Part shown: positions 43,850 to 53,423 of the stretch, one piece after another
Layout of the letters: the number at the start of each line of letters is the position of its first letter
How positions within the stretch are numbered: the first letter of the stretch is position 1
Source of the DNA: an uncultured Microbacterium sp.
Lineage (GTDB): Bacteria; Actinomycetota; Actinomycetes; Actinomycetales; Microbacteriaceae
Assembly (NCBI RefSeq): GCF_900078385.1
Contig: NZ_FLQR01000007.1
Coordinates: forward strand, 62,001 to 126,000
Direction of reading: 5' to 3'
Length of the DNA: 64,000 nt
Notes under the pieces: model-generated
What the model saw: only the letters and a program-made list of their open reading frames with translations
What the model was told of the DNA's origin: nothing
The model's database searches: none
Made by a program: the position numbers and the translations under genes

Positions 43850-44440
43850 ATGGCCCGACTGCAGGCAGACGCCGATCCGCGCCGCTGGGTGCCCGTCACC
43901 GGCTCGCTCGGCCTGCGTGGCCGGCGGGCCCGCAAGCGCGCGATCGGGATGCTGCTGGCGCAGGCGAACACGGCGGTCGGCCGGGCGGATCGACCCGGCA
44001 GCCGCGTCGCGGCGTGGGCGATGAGCCAGGCGGCTCCGCTGCTCATGCGCCGCGCCGACGGGCGCGTGCTCGCGTGGGTCTGGAAGGACGACCCCGAGCT
44101 GCTCGTGACCCTCGCGCAGGTGCAGCAGGCCACGCCGCAGGTGCGTGCGGCGCGGGCCATGATGCCGATCGAGTACGACGACACCGAATCGTTCCGCGGC
44201 ACCTACCTCGGCGTCGGCGAGAAGCTCGTGATGGATCTGCCGCCGGACCCCCGCACGCCGCCGTTCGCGACCTATACGTGGGACACCGGCTCGCACCTCG
44301 TGACGCTGACGGCCGTCAGCGCCGACCGGGAGCGATTCGGCACGGCCCTGGCCGCCGTCGACGAGGTGGCCCGCTCGCTGCGGCTCGTCGACGACCTCTC
44401 CGTCGGCGAGACGAACGTGCTCCGGCTCGATCCGAGCTGA
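43850..44440 (+). CDS. Conserved-looking protein of unknown function
   Basis: A 196-aa protein without signal peptide or membrane segments. The N-terminal third is rich in Arg and Ala (GLRGRRARKRAIGMLLAQANTA). The rest is mixed (GTYLGVGEKLVMDLPPDP, FATYTWDTGSHLVTLTAVS), suggesting a small alpha/beta domain. No family is recognised. It starts at ATG 43850 with TACGCT 7 nt upstream, a leaderless layout, and shares a 36-bp divergent promoter region with the secreted EEP protein. The stop abuts the convergent alcohol dehydrogenase. Confidence 0.75.
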   Translation: MARLQADADPRRWVPVTGSLGLRGRRARKRAIGMLLAQANTAVGRADRPGSRVAAWAMSQAAPLLMRRADGRVLAWVWKDDPELLVTLAQVQQATPQVRAARAMMPIEYDDTESFRGTYLGVGEKLVMDLPPDPRTPPFATYTWDTGSHLVTLTAVSADRERFGTALAAVDEVARSLRLVDDLSVGETNVLRLDPS

Positions 44441-44441
44441 G

Positions 44442-45542
44442 TCAGAACGTGATGAGCTGACGCAGCTCGCCGCCCGCCGCGAGGCGGTCCATCGCGGCGT
44501 CGATGTCGTCGAGGCGGATGCGGCTGGAGACGAGCTTCTCCAGGGGCAGCCGGCCGGCCCGCCAGAGGTCGACGTACTGCGGGATGTCGCGGCTCGGCAC
44601 CGCCGAGCCGAGGTAGCTGCCGATGATCGTCCGGGCTTCCGCGGTCAGCTGGAGCGGCGACACCGCCGCGCGGGCGTCGGGGGCGGGAAGACCGACGGTC
44701 ACGGTCGTGCCGCCGGGGGCGGTCACGGCGAGCGCGGTCTCGAAGGCGCGCGCGTTGCCGGCGGCCTCGACGGCGGCCGGGACCCGGACACCGCGCTCGA
44801 CCGCATCCGCAGGCGAGAGGGCCTCGGCCGCGCCGAGATCGCGCGCGAGATCGAGTTTGGCCGGCACGGCGTCGATGCCGATCACCCGGACACCGAGCGC
44901 GACCGCGACGAGGAGCGCCGCCATCCCGACCCCGCCCAGTCCGACGATCGCGATCGTGGTGCCGGGCTCGGGGCGGGCCGCATTCATCACGGCGCCACCC
45001 CCGGTGAGGACCGCGCAGCCGAGCAGCGCCGCGATCTCGCCCGGCACGTCGGCCGGCACCGGCACGACCGAGGTGCGGCTGACGACCGCGTGCGACGCGA
45101 ACCCGCTCACGCCCAGATGGTGGTGCACCGGGTCGCTCCCCCGATGCAGGCGGATGCCGCCACCGACGAGCGTGCCGGCATTGTTGGCCGCGGTGCCCAC
45201 CTCGCACGGGAGGCGCCCGTCGGTGCGGCATCCCGCGCACTCGCCGCAGCGCGGCAGGAAGGTCATGACGACGCGGTCGCCGACGGCGACATCGGTCACG
45301 CCGGATCCGAGCCGTTCGACGATGCCGGCGGCCTCGTGACCGAGCAGCATCGGGGTCGGGCGGCGGCGGTTGCCGTCCACGACGCTGAGGTCGGAGTGGC
45401 AGACGCCGGCGGCCTCGATCCGCACGAACAGCTCGCCGGCCTCGGGTCCGTCGAGTTCGAGCGGCCCCACGCGGAACGGGCGCGACTGCGCGAAGGGCGC
45501 GTCCGCGCCCGATGTCTCCAGGACTGCACCGACGATCTGCAT
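44442..45542 (-). CDS. Zinc-dependent alcohol dehydrogenase (class III-like MDR)
   Basis: A 366-aa medium-chain dehydrogenase. Catalytic zinc ligands: Cys in AAGVCHSDLS and His-Glu in LLGHEAAG. Structural zinc cysteines: RCGECAGCRTDGRLPC (about 95-110). The coenzyme fold is at AIVGLGGVGMAALLVA (about 195-210). It oxidises alcohols or the glutathione/mycothiol adduct of formaldehyde with NAD. The gap to hspR upstream is 63 nt and holds TAGCGT and GAGGAGG before ATG 45542, so it is transcribed on its own after the heat-shock operon. The substrate is not fixed. Confidence 0.92.
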   Translation of the reverse strand: MQIVGAVLETSGADAPFAQSRPFRVGPLELDGPEAGELFVRIEAAGVCHSDLSVVDGNRRRPTPMLLGHEAAGIVERLGSGVTDVAVGDRVVMTFLPRCGECAGCRTDGRLPCEVGTAANNAGTLVGGGIRLHRGSDPVHHHLGVSGFASHAVVSRTSVVPVPADVPGEIAALLGCAVLTGGGAVMNAARPEPGTTIAIVGLGGVGMAALLVAVALGVRVIGIDAVPAKLDLARDLGAAEALSPADAVERGVRVPAAVEAAGNARAFETALAVTAPGGTTVTVGLPAPDARAAVSPLQLTAEARTIIGSYLGSAVPSRDIPQYVDLWRAGRLPLEKLVSSRIRLDDIDAAMDRLAAGGELRQLITF

Positions 45543-45605
45543 GGCGACCTCCTCGTCTGCGTCCGACGCTACCCGACCGCTCGGCCGGCGGACCGCGGCG
45601 TCAGG

Positions 45606-46040
45606 TCAGTCGCGGGGCTCGCGGGGCTGCCAGAGGACGACCTCGGTGGCCCGGCGCACGCGGGTGCCGTGCCGCAGCCTCACGACGCTGCCGCTCGCCC
45701 CGGCGGCGAAGACGCGCGCGCCGCGGCGCTGGTCGACCTCGTCGCGCAGGCGCTGCTCGAGGTCGATCACCTCGCGGCGGAGCCGGCGCACCTGGTTCTC
45801 CAGATCGATGATCCGCGCGATGGCGGGGAGGCTCATCCCGTCGGCGGACAGCGCCGCGACCTCGCGCAGCTGCGCGACGTGGCGGAGCGAGTAGCGCCGC
45901 GAGCCGCCCTGGGTGCGGGCGGGGATGACGAGGCCCAGCCGGTCGTACTGGCGCAGGGTCTGCGGGTGCATCCCGGCGAGCTCCGCGGCCACCGCGATGG
46001 CGAGGATTGGGGCATCCTCATCGATCGTGCCGTCAGCCAT
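45606..46040 (-). CDS. hspR: HspR heat-shock repressor (MerR-type)
   Basis: A 144-aa MerR-like repressor of the dnaK operon and clpB. The N-terminal HTH is AVAAELAGMHPQTLRQYDRLGL with the QGGSRRYS wing, followed by a coiled helix (ARIIDLENQVRRLRREVIDLE). The basic tail (RLRHGTRVRRATEVV) is usual. It binds CTTGAGT-N7-ACTCAAG sites. Such boxes occur before clpB (31551-31571) and, in degenerate form, before dnaK. In other actinobacteria HspR works with DnaK as co-repressor. It is last in the dnaK-grpE-dnaJ-hspR operon, 20 nt after dnaJ. Confidence 0.94.
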   Translation of the reverse strand: MADGTIDEDAPILAIAVAAELAGMHPQTLRQYDRLGLVIPARTQGGSRRYSLRHVAQLREVAALSADGMSLPAIARIIDLENQVRRLRREVIDLEQRLRDEVDQRRGARVFAAGASGSVVRLRHGTRVRRATEVVLWQPREPRD

Positions 46041-46060
46041 GCGTCCTCACCTCGTCGTCT

Positions 46061-47041
46061 CTACTCGCGGGCCTTGCTCATGAGGTCGGCGCGCGGATTC
46101 TCCTTGGACTCGAACTCATGGAACCGCTCGAGCGCCTCGCGTGCCTTGTCGTCGAGGTGGGACGGCACGGCCACCTGCACTTCGGCCAGGAGATCGCCCG
46201 TGCCCTTGGCCGTCTCGACGCCCCGACCCTTGACGCGGAGCACGCGCCCGGACGGGGTCCCGGGGGCCACGCGGAGCTTGACGGGGTCGCCGCCGAGCGT
46301 CGGCACCTCGATCGTCGCGCCGAGTGCCGCCTCCGTGAAGGTCACCGGGACGGTGACGCGGAGGTTCAGTCCGTCGCGCGTGAACACGGGATGCGGGCGG
46401 ACGGCCACCGCCACGACGATGTCGCCCGGCTCGCCGCCGTCCGGCGACGGGCGCCCGCGACCGCGCAGGCGGATCTTCTGCCCGTCGGCCACGCCCGCGG
46501 GGATCTTCACCTTGAACGGTTTGCCGTCCTCGCCCTGCAGCGAGATGGTCTCGCCGCGCACGGCGGTCTGGAAGTCCAGCGTCGTGCGGGCCGTGACATC
46601 GGCGCCGCGCTGCGGGCCGCCGAAGCCCCGGAAGCCGCCCGAGGTCTGGCCGAACCGGCCCGACCCGAAGCGACCGCCGGTCTGCTCGCCGAACATCGCG
46701 AAGAGGTCGTCGAAGTCGGCCGACTGCGCGCCGCCGCGCCCGCCGAAGCGGCTGAAGACGTCTTCGAAGCCTCCGCCGGCGCCGGGCGCCTGGAAGCGCG
46801 CACCGGAGCCCATGGCGCGGATCTGGTCGTACTCCGCGCGCTGCTCCTTGTCGCTCAGCACGGCGTAGGCCTCGCTGATCTCCTTGAACTTCGCCTCGGC
46901 GCCGGCATCCCCCTGATTGGAGTCGGGGTGGTGCGTGCGCGCGAGTTTGCGGTACGTCTTCTTCAGGTCGGCGTCGGTGACGTCCTTGCTGACACCGAGG
47001 ACCTTGTAGAAGTCCTTGTCGAACCAGTCCTGACTGGCCAT
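46061..47041 (-). CDS. dnaJ: DnaJ-type co-chaperone without zinc finger (CbpA-like)
   Basis: A 326-aa J-domain protein. The J domain (about 9-73) has FYKVLGVSKDVTDADLKKTYRK and the HPD tripeptide (HHPDSNQGD) that stimulates DnaK. A Gly/Phe-rich linker follows (SRFGGRGGAQ, GGFRGFGGPQRG), then the C-terminal beta domains (KVKIPAGVADGQKIRLRGRG at about 165). The CxxCxGxG zinc repeats are missing, as in CbpA-type and DnaJ1-type members. It delivers clients to DnaK. A GGAG site lies before ATG 47041. It is third in the heat-shock operon. Confidence 0.95.
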   Translation of the reverse strand: MASQDWFDKDFYKVLGVSKDVTDADLKKTYRKLARTHHPDSNQGDAGAEAKFKEISEAYAVLSDKEQRAEYDQIRAMGSGARFQAPGAGGGFEDVFSRFGGRGGAQSADFDDLFAMFGEQTGGRFGSGRFGQTSGGFRGFGGPQRGADVTARTTLDFQTAVRGETISLQGEDGKPFKVKIPAGVADGQKIRLRGRGRPSPDGGEPGDIVVAVAVRPHPVFTRDGLNLRVTVPVTFTEAALGATIEVPTLGGDPVKLRVAPGTPSGRVLRVKGRGVETAKGTGDLLAEVQVAVPSHLDDKAREALERFHEFESKENPRADLMSKARE

Positions 47042-47056
47042 GGAACTCCTCTCCGA

Positions 47057-47671
47057 CTACTCCGCCGGGACGGCGACGACGACCTTCGCCGGCCGCAGCT
47101 CGGTGGTGCCGAGCCGGTAGCCGACCTCGACCACCTCGAGGACCGTCGCGGTCTCGACACCCGGGGTCGGGGCCTGGAAGATCGCCTCGTGCCGCTGCGG
47201 GTCGAAGGCCTCGCCGGCCTCGCCGTAGGCGGTGAGGCCCATGCGCTCGGCGACGCCGCGGAGCTTGTCGGCGATCTGCGTGAAGGGTGTGCCCTCCTCG
47301 AGGTCGCCGTGCTTCTCGGCGCGGTCCAGGTCGTCGAGGACGGGCAGGAGGCCCTTCGCGACCGCGCCCTTGGCGCGCTCGATCTCGGTCTCCCGCTGCT
47401 CCTCGGTGCGGCGGCGGTAGTTGGCGTACTCGGCCTGCAGGCGCTTGAGGTCGATGAGCAGGTCGTGCTCCTCGGCCGGCGCGTCCGCGACGGTCGCCTC
47501 GTCGGACTGCGCTGCGCCGAGGATGTCCTCGACGGTCAGCTCGTCCTCGTCGGCGATGTCCGCCTCGGCGGTGTCCTCCTGCGGGTCGGGGTCGGAGACC
47601 TGCGCCTCCGACCCCTCCTCGCCGAGGACCTCGTCGCCTTCTTCGGGCTGTTCGAAGTCCTTCTTCGTCAT
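47057..47671 (-). CDS. grpE: GrpE nucleotide-exchange factor
   Basis: A 204-aa exchange factor that releases ADP from DnaK. The first 75 residues are acidic and disordered (EEGDEVLGEEGSEAQVSDPDP). The central coiled helix (about 75-125, LLIDLKRLQAEYANYRRRTE) forms the dimer stalk, and the beta domain is at the end (FDPQRHEAIFQ, VLEVVEVGYRLGTTELRPAKVVVA). The conserved RPAKVVVA tail is intact. It is second in the operon, 5 nt after dnaK and 15 nt before dnaJ. Regulation is through the promoter upstream of dnaK. Confidence 0.96.
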   Translation of the reverse strand: MTKKDFEQPEEGDEVLGEEGSEAQVSDPDPQEDTAEADIADEDELTVEDILGAAQSDEATVADAPAEEHDLLIDLKRLQAEYANYRRRTEEQRETEIERAKGAVAKGLLPVLDDLDRAEKHGDLEEGTPFTQIADKLRGVAERMGLTAYGEAGEAFDPQRHEAIFQAPTPGVETATVLEVVEVGYRLGTTELRPAKVVVAVPAE

Positions 47672-47676
47672 GAGTC

Positions 47677-49969
<2,293 letters not shown>

Positions 49970-50545
49970 ATGAACAAGATCGCCAAGGCCTCCATCGCCA
50001 CCGCAGCGGGCGTCGCCCTCCTCCTCGGCGGGGCCGGCACGTTCGCCACCTGGAACGCCGCCGCCGACACGGCCGGCGCGTCCATCGTCGCGGGCAACCT
50101 CGTGGTCGCCGACTCCGGCACCGCCGGCGTCTGGACCGCGAACGGCTCGACCACGCCCATCGCGATCGCCGACTACGCGATCGTCCCCGGCGACGTGCTG
50201 ACCTACACCAAGACCATGAAGATCAAGGCCGAGGGCGACAGCCTGCAGGCGACCCTCGCCCTCGCCGGCGGTTCCATCGCGGCGGCCGACCCGGCCAAGG
50301 CCAACGACCAGGCGCTCGCCGGGTTCCTGACCTCGAGCGCGAAGCTCACGGCCACGGGCACCGGCATCGTCCAGACCGGTGAGACCTTCACCGTGACCCC
50401 CGGCGCCGGCAACATCGACCAGAACGTCACGATCACCGTCACCATCACCTTCCCGAAGGGCACCGACGGCTCGAACAACGGCGCGATGACCGGCGCCGTG
50501 AACCTCAGCACGCTCACCGTCTCCCTCACGCAGAAGACCGCGTGA
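49970..50545 (+). CDS. SipW-dependent secreted protein, TasA-like (substrate 1)
   Basis: A 191-aa protein with an alternate-type (SipW) signal peptide: basic start MNKIAKAS, helix AAGVALLLGGAGTFATW and cleavage near NAA. The mature part is rich in Ala, Thr and Gly and poor in charged residues, with NLVVADSGT at the start and two beta-rich segments (VTITVTITFPKG, NLSTLTVSLTQ), like TasA-family fibre subunits. Ribosome site GGAAGGA lies 9-15 nt before ATG 49970. A strong hairpin follows the stop at once. It is the first and probably most highly made product of the operon (inference). Confidence 0.83.
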   Translation: MNKIAKASIATAAGVALLLGGAGTFATWNAAADTAGASIVAGNLVVADSGTAGVWTANGSTTPIAIADYAIVPGDVLTYTKTMKIKAEGDSLQATLALAGGSIAAADPAKANDQALAGFLTSSAKLTATGTGIVQTGETFTVTPGAGNIDQNVTITVTITFPKGTDGSNNGAMTGAVNLSTLTVSLTQKTA

Positions 50546-50550
50546 TCCTC

Positions 50551-50578
50551 GGGGTCCGCCGCCCGAACGGCGGACCCC
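50551..50578 (+). terminator. Perfect 11-bp stem-loop after the first SipW substrate
   Basis: GGGGTCCGCCG (50551-50561) pairs with CGGCGGACCCC (50568-50578) around a 6-nt loop. It sits 5 nt after the stop codon and 31 nt before the next gene of the same operon. It may terminate part of the transcripts, or protect the first message at its 3' end. Confidence 0.75.
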
Positions 50579-50608
50579 TCCACCCCCCGCTTCGAAACGA
50601 GGATCCCG

Positions 50609-51190
50609 ATGTCCCGTCGCACCGACCGCCGCGCCGCACAGCGCACAGCGCGGCGCGCGGCGGCCCCTCGCCGGATCCTCCTGGCTGTGATGGGGACCGC
50701 GGCCACGATCGTGCTGGGGATCATGGCCGGCGGCGCGACGTACGCCGCCTGGTCGGTCGCCGCCCCGGCGTCGAGCGCGGCCACGCTCCGCGCCGGGTCG
50801 GCGAGCCTCACGGTGACGGATCCGCAGCCGTCCGCCGCCGGCCTCTACCCGGGCCGCACGGTCTATGCCGCCACGACGGTCCGCAACACCGGGACGACGC
50901 GGCTCGCGCTCAGCATCACGCCCACCGCCACCGCGACCGCCTTCACCTCGGCGATCGTCGTCACGGTGGGCACCGCCGCCTCGGCCGCGGACTGCACGGC
51001 CGGACGCGTCACGGCCCCCGCCACGGCGACGATCGGCACCACCCGCAGCCTCGCCGTCACCCTGGCTCCCGCCGCGACGAGCCTCGTGTGCATCGGCCTC
51101 GGCCTCCCCGGCAACGCGCCCGCCGCGGCGGCCGGCGCCGCCGCATCCCCCCTCACCCTCACCGTCTCCGGAACGCAGGTCCAGCCATGA
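50609..51190 (+). CDS. SipW-type signal peptide protein (substrate 2)
   Basis: A 193-aa protein. A long basic N-terminal region (MSRRTDRRAAQRTARRAAAP) precedes a hydrophobic segment and a SipW-like motif (LGIMAGGATYAAWSVAAP). The mature part is rich in Ala and Thr with two cysteines (SAADCTAGR, SLVCIGLGLPG) that may pair. The repeats of the type TVRNTGTTRLALSITPTATATAF resemble TasA-like anchor or accessory subunits. ATG 50609 is supported by AACGAGGATCC upstream (GAGGA). The stop overlaps the next ATG (ATGA). Confidence 0.8.
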   Translation: MSRRTDRRAAQRTARRAAAPRRILLAVMGTAATIVLGIMAGGATYAAWSVAAPASSAATLRAGSASLTVTDPQPSAAGLYPGRTVYAATTVRNTGTTRLALSITPTATATAFTSAIVVTVGTAASAADCTAGRVTAPATATIGTTRSLAVTLAPAATSLVCIGLGLPGNAPAAAAGAAASPLTLTVSGTQVQP

Positions 51191-52101
51191 TCCGTCGCCG
51201 CCTCCTCGGCCCCGTCGCCGCGCTGGTCACCCTCGCGGTGCTCGGCGGCGCCGGCGCCGCGGTCGCGACGTGGACCGCCGCGGCGTCCGTCTCGACGGCC
51301 GTCTCGTCGGCCACCGCGACGACGACGCTCACCCAGGCGGGCGCCCTGACCACGACGTACCAGTACACCGGCACCTCGTCGAACGTCGTCGCCGGAACGC
51401 TCGTCCTCGCGAACACCGGCACGACCCCGCTCGCGTACACGTTGGCGACCCAGCTCGCCGCCGGCAGCAGCAGCACGCTCGCGCAGAAGACGACGCTCGC
51501 GCTCTGGACCGGCACCTGCGGCACGACGATCCCGACGTCCGGCGTCGTGACCACGAGCCTCGCCGACCCCGCGCCGTCGCTTCCCGCCGCGGCGCAGAGC
51601 CTGACCGCCGGCACGACGGTCACCGTCTGCGTCGCGACGCGCGTCACCGGCAGCGACGGGACGACCTCCAACGCGGCCCTGCAGGGCCAGGCCGTCACGG
51701 CGACGTTCAGCGCCACCGGTGCCGTCGGCGCGAACTGGAAGACCACGGCCACCGCTGCCGCCCTGACGCAGAGCGTGTACCGGCTCAACGGGGTCGGTGC
51801 GGGGACCTGCACGGACTCGCCCTCCCGGACGTCCGTCACCCTCCGATGGAACGCTCCGGCCAACGCGGCGCCCGGCCAGACGATCTCGTACCGCGTGTAC
51901 GACGTCGACGCGAACCGCGACCTGGGGACGTTCACGACGACCTCCGTCACGATCAACGCGCGCGACTTCAACCAGCGGGGCGTCTACCGGTTCGCGGTGG
52001 AGGCGCGGGAGTCCGGCTACGGGACGACGGCCGAGCCCAGCCAGACCCTCACGATCGAACGCATCGGGCAGGGCGCCAACGCGACGGTGGAGTGCCGATG
52101 A
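51187..52101 (+). CDS. SipW-type signal peptide protein with FN3-like C-terminal domain (substrate 3)
   Basis: A 304-aa protein. SipW motif: LVTLAVLGGAGAAVATWTAAASVS near the start. Residues about 35-185 are Thr/Ala-rich beta repeats of the TasA type (TLVLANTGTTPLAYTLATQL). Residues about 195-304 look like a fibronectin type III or Ig-like module (SRTSVTLRWNAPANAAPGQ, ISYRVYDVD, GVYRFAVEARESGYGT) and end with a single Cys (ECR). This may be the tip or cell-wall-linking subunit of a fibre. It is coupled to the genes on both sides by ATGA overlaps. Confidence 0.78.
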   Translation: MIRRRLLGPVAALVTLAVLGGAGAAVATWTAAASVSTAVSSATATTTLTQAGALTTTYQYTGTSSNVVAGTLVLANTGTTPLAYTLATQLAAGSSSTLAQKTTLALWTGTCGTTIPTSGVVTTSLADPAPSLPAAAQSLTAGTTVTVCVATRVTGSDGTTSNAALQGQAVTATFSATGAVGANWKTTATAAALTQSVYRLNGVGAGTCTDSPSRTSVTLRWNAPANAAPGQTISYRVYDVDANRDLGTFTTTSVTINARDFNQRGVYRFAVEARESGYGTTAEPSQTLTIERIGQGANATVECR

Positions 52102-52763
52102 CCGCCGCGACCGCATCCGTGCCGACCGCCATCACCACCACGACCACGACCACGACGGCATCCCGTCGCGCGCACCGCGATGAGGCACGCGTCCGCACGG
52201 AGGGCGAGCACGGCCTGCTGCACTCCGTGGGCGTCGGTCTCAGCAGCGGCCTGCTCGTCCTCCTCCTCGCGGTCGCGGTCGCCGTCGTCGCCCTCCCGGC
52301 GCTCGTGGGCGGCAGCGCCATGACGGTGCTCACACAGTCGATGGAGCCCACGCTCCCCCCGGGGACCCTCGTCGTCGTCAAGCCGACGCCGGCCGACGAG
52401 ATCGCCGTCGGCGACGTGGTGACCTACCAGATCCGCTCGGGCGAGGCCGCCGTCGTGAGCCACCGCGTCATCTCCAAGACCTACGCGGACGGCGAGCTCA
52501 CCTTCATCACGCAGGGCGACAACAACACCGACCCCGACCCGGAGCCCGTCCGCGCCGTGCAGATCCGCGGCACGGTCTGGTACAGCTTCCCGCTGCTCGG
52601 CTGGGTCAACAGCCTCCTCACCGGCGCGAACCGCGCGGTCGTGATCGCCGTCGCGGCAGGCGGACTCTTCCTCTACGCCCTCACCGAGGCGGTCATGGCC
52701 GCGCGTCAGCACATCGGTCGCCGCGCGGCAGCCGCCGCGGTGGCGGCGTCATCCGCGCCGTAG
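52098..52763 (+). CDS. SipW-like signal peptidase I
   Basis: A 221-aa membrane peptidase. The N-terminal 45 residues are Thr- and Arg-rich and cytoplasmic; a transmembrane helix lies at about 49-72. The catalytic Ser is in TQSMEPTLPPGTL (about 82). The second catalytic residue is His in VVSHRVI (about 116), as in SipW and archaeal/ER signal peptidases, rather than the Lys of ordinary bacterial ones. QGDNNTDPDPEPV is the conserved acidic box. A second helix lies near the C-terminus (about 175-195). It should process the three preceding proteins. It starts by an ATGA overlap. Confidence 0.93.
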   Translation: MTAATASVPTAITTTTTTTTASRRAHRDEARVRTEGEHGLLHSVGVGLSSGLLVLLLAVAVAVVALPALVGGSAMTVLTQSMEPTLPPGTLVVVKPTPADEIAVGDVVTYQIRSGEAAVVSHRVISKTYADGELTFITQGDNNTDPDPEPVRAVQIRGTVWYSFPLLGWVNSLLTGANRAVVIAVAAGGLFLYALTEAVMAARQHIGRRAAAAAVAASSAP

Positions 52764-52808
52764 CCGCTCGCCGACGCGGACGGCTATCCCGCGAGCGCTC
52801 GCACCGGG

Positions 52809-53384
52809 ATGATGGATGCCGTGACGCTGCCCTGGGACTTCCACCCGATCGACGGCGAGCGCGTGCGTCTGACGGCGCTGCGCCCCGACGACCTCGAGCC
52901 GCTGTACGAGATGCAGTCCGATCCGGAGGTCTGCCGGTACCTGCTGTACGAGCCGCGGTCGCACGAGAAGGTCGTCGAGGTGCTCGCCCGGGATGCCGGC
53001 GCGCTCCGCCTCGAGAAGCCCGGCGACTACCTGCAGCCCGCGATCCGGGGCCACGACGGACGGTTCCTCGGCACGATGTACCTCGAGTTGCACAGCGTCG
53101 AGGACCGGACCGCCGAGATCGGGTGGATCCTGCTGCCCGGCAGCCAGGGCCAGGGCTACGCGTCCGAGGCGGCCGCCCTGCTCCTGGACCTCTGCTTCGG
53201 CGAGCTGGGGCTGCACCGCGTCTACGCGGAACTCGACCCGCGCAACGCGGCATCCGTCGCTCTGTGCACCCGGCTGGGGATGCGGGAGGAGGGGCGCTTC
53301 CGCGAGCAGATGTGGCTCAAGGGCGAATGGACCGACACGGGCCATCACGCGATCCTGGAACGCGAATGGGCGGCGCGCCGATAG
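52809..53384 (+). CDS. GNAT family N-acetyltransferase (RimJ/RimL-like)
   Basis: A 191-aa acetyltransferase of the RimJ/RimL group. GERVRLTALRPDDLEPLYEM opens the domain; GTMYLELHSVEDRTAEIGWI and LLPGSQGQGYASEAAALLLD (about 108-127) form the acetyl-CoA-binding motif, and RNAASVALCTRLGMREEGRFREQ is motif B. It transfers an acetyl group to an amine: protein N-terminus, amino acid or drug. A GCGAGCGCTCGC palindrome lies just upstream (52791-52802). The start at ATG 52809 has no convincing ribosome site; the second ATG (52812) is equally possible. Confidence 0.9.
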   Translation: MMDAVTLPWDFHPIDGERVRLTALRPDDLEPLYEMQSDPEVCRYLLYEPRSHEKVVEVLARDAGALRLEKPGDYLQPAIRGHDGRFLGTMYLELHSVEDRTAEIGWILLPGSQGQGYASEAAALLLDLCFGELGLHRVYAELDPRNAASVALCTRLGMREEGRFREQMWLKGEWTDTGHHAILEREWAARR

Positions 53385-53423
53385 CCTGAGCGCGGGTGCA
53401 CTCTCCGCGCACCGGTCGCTCCA

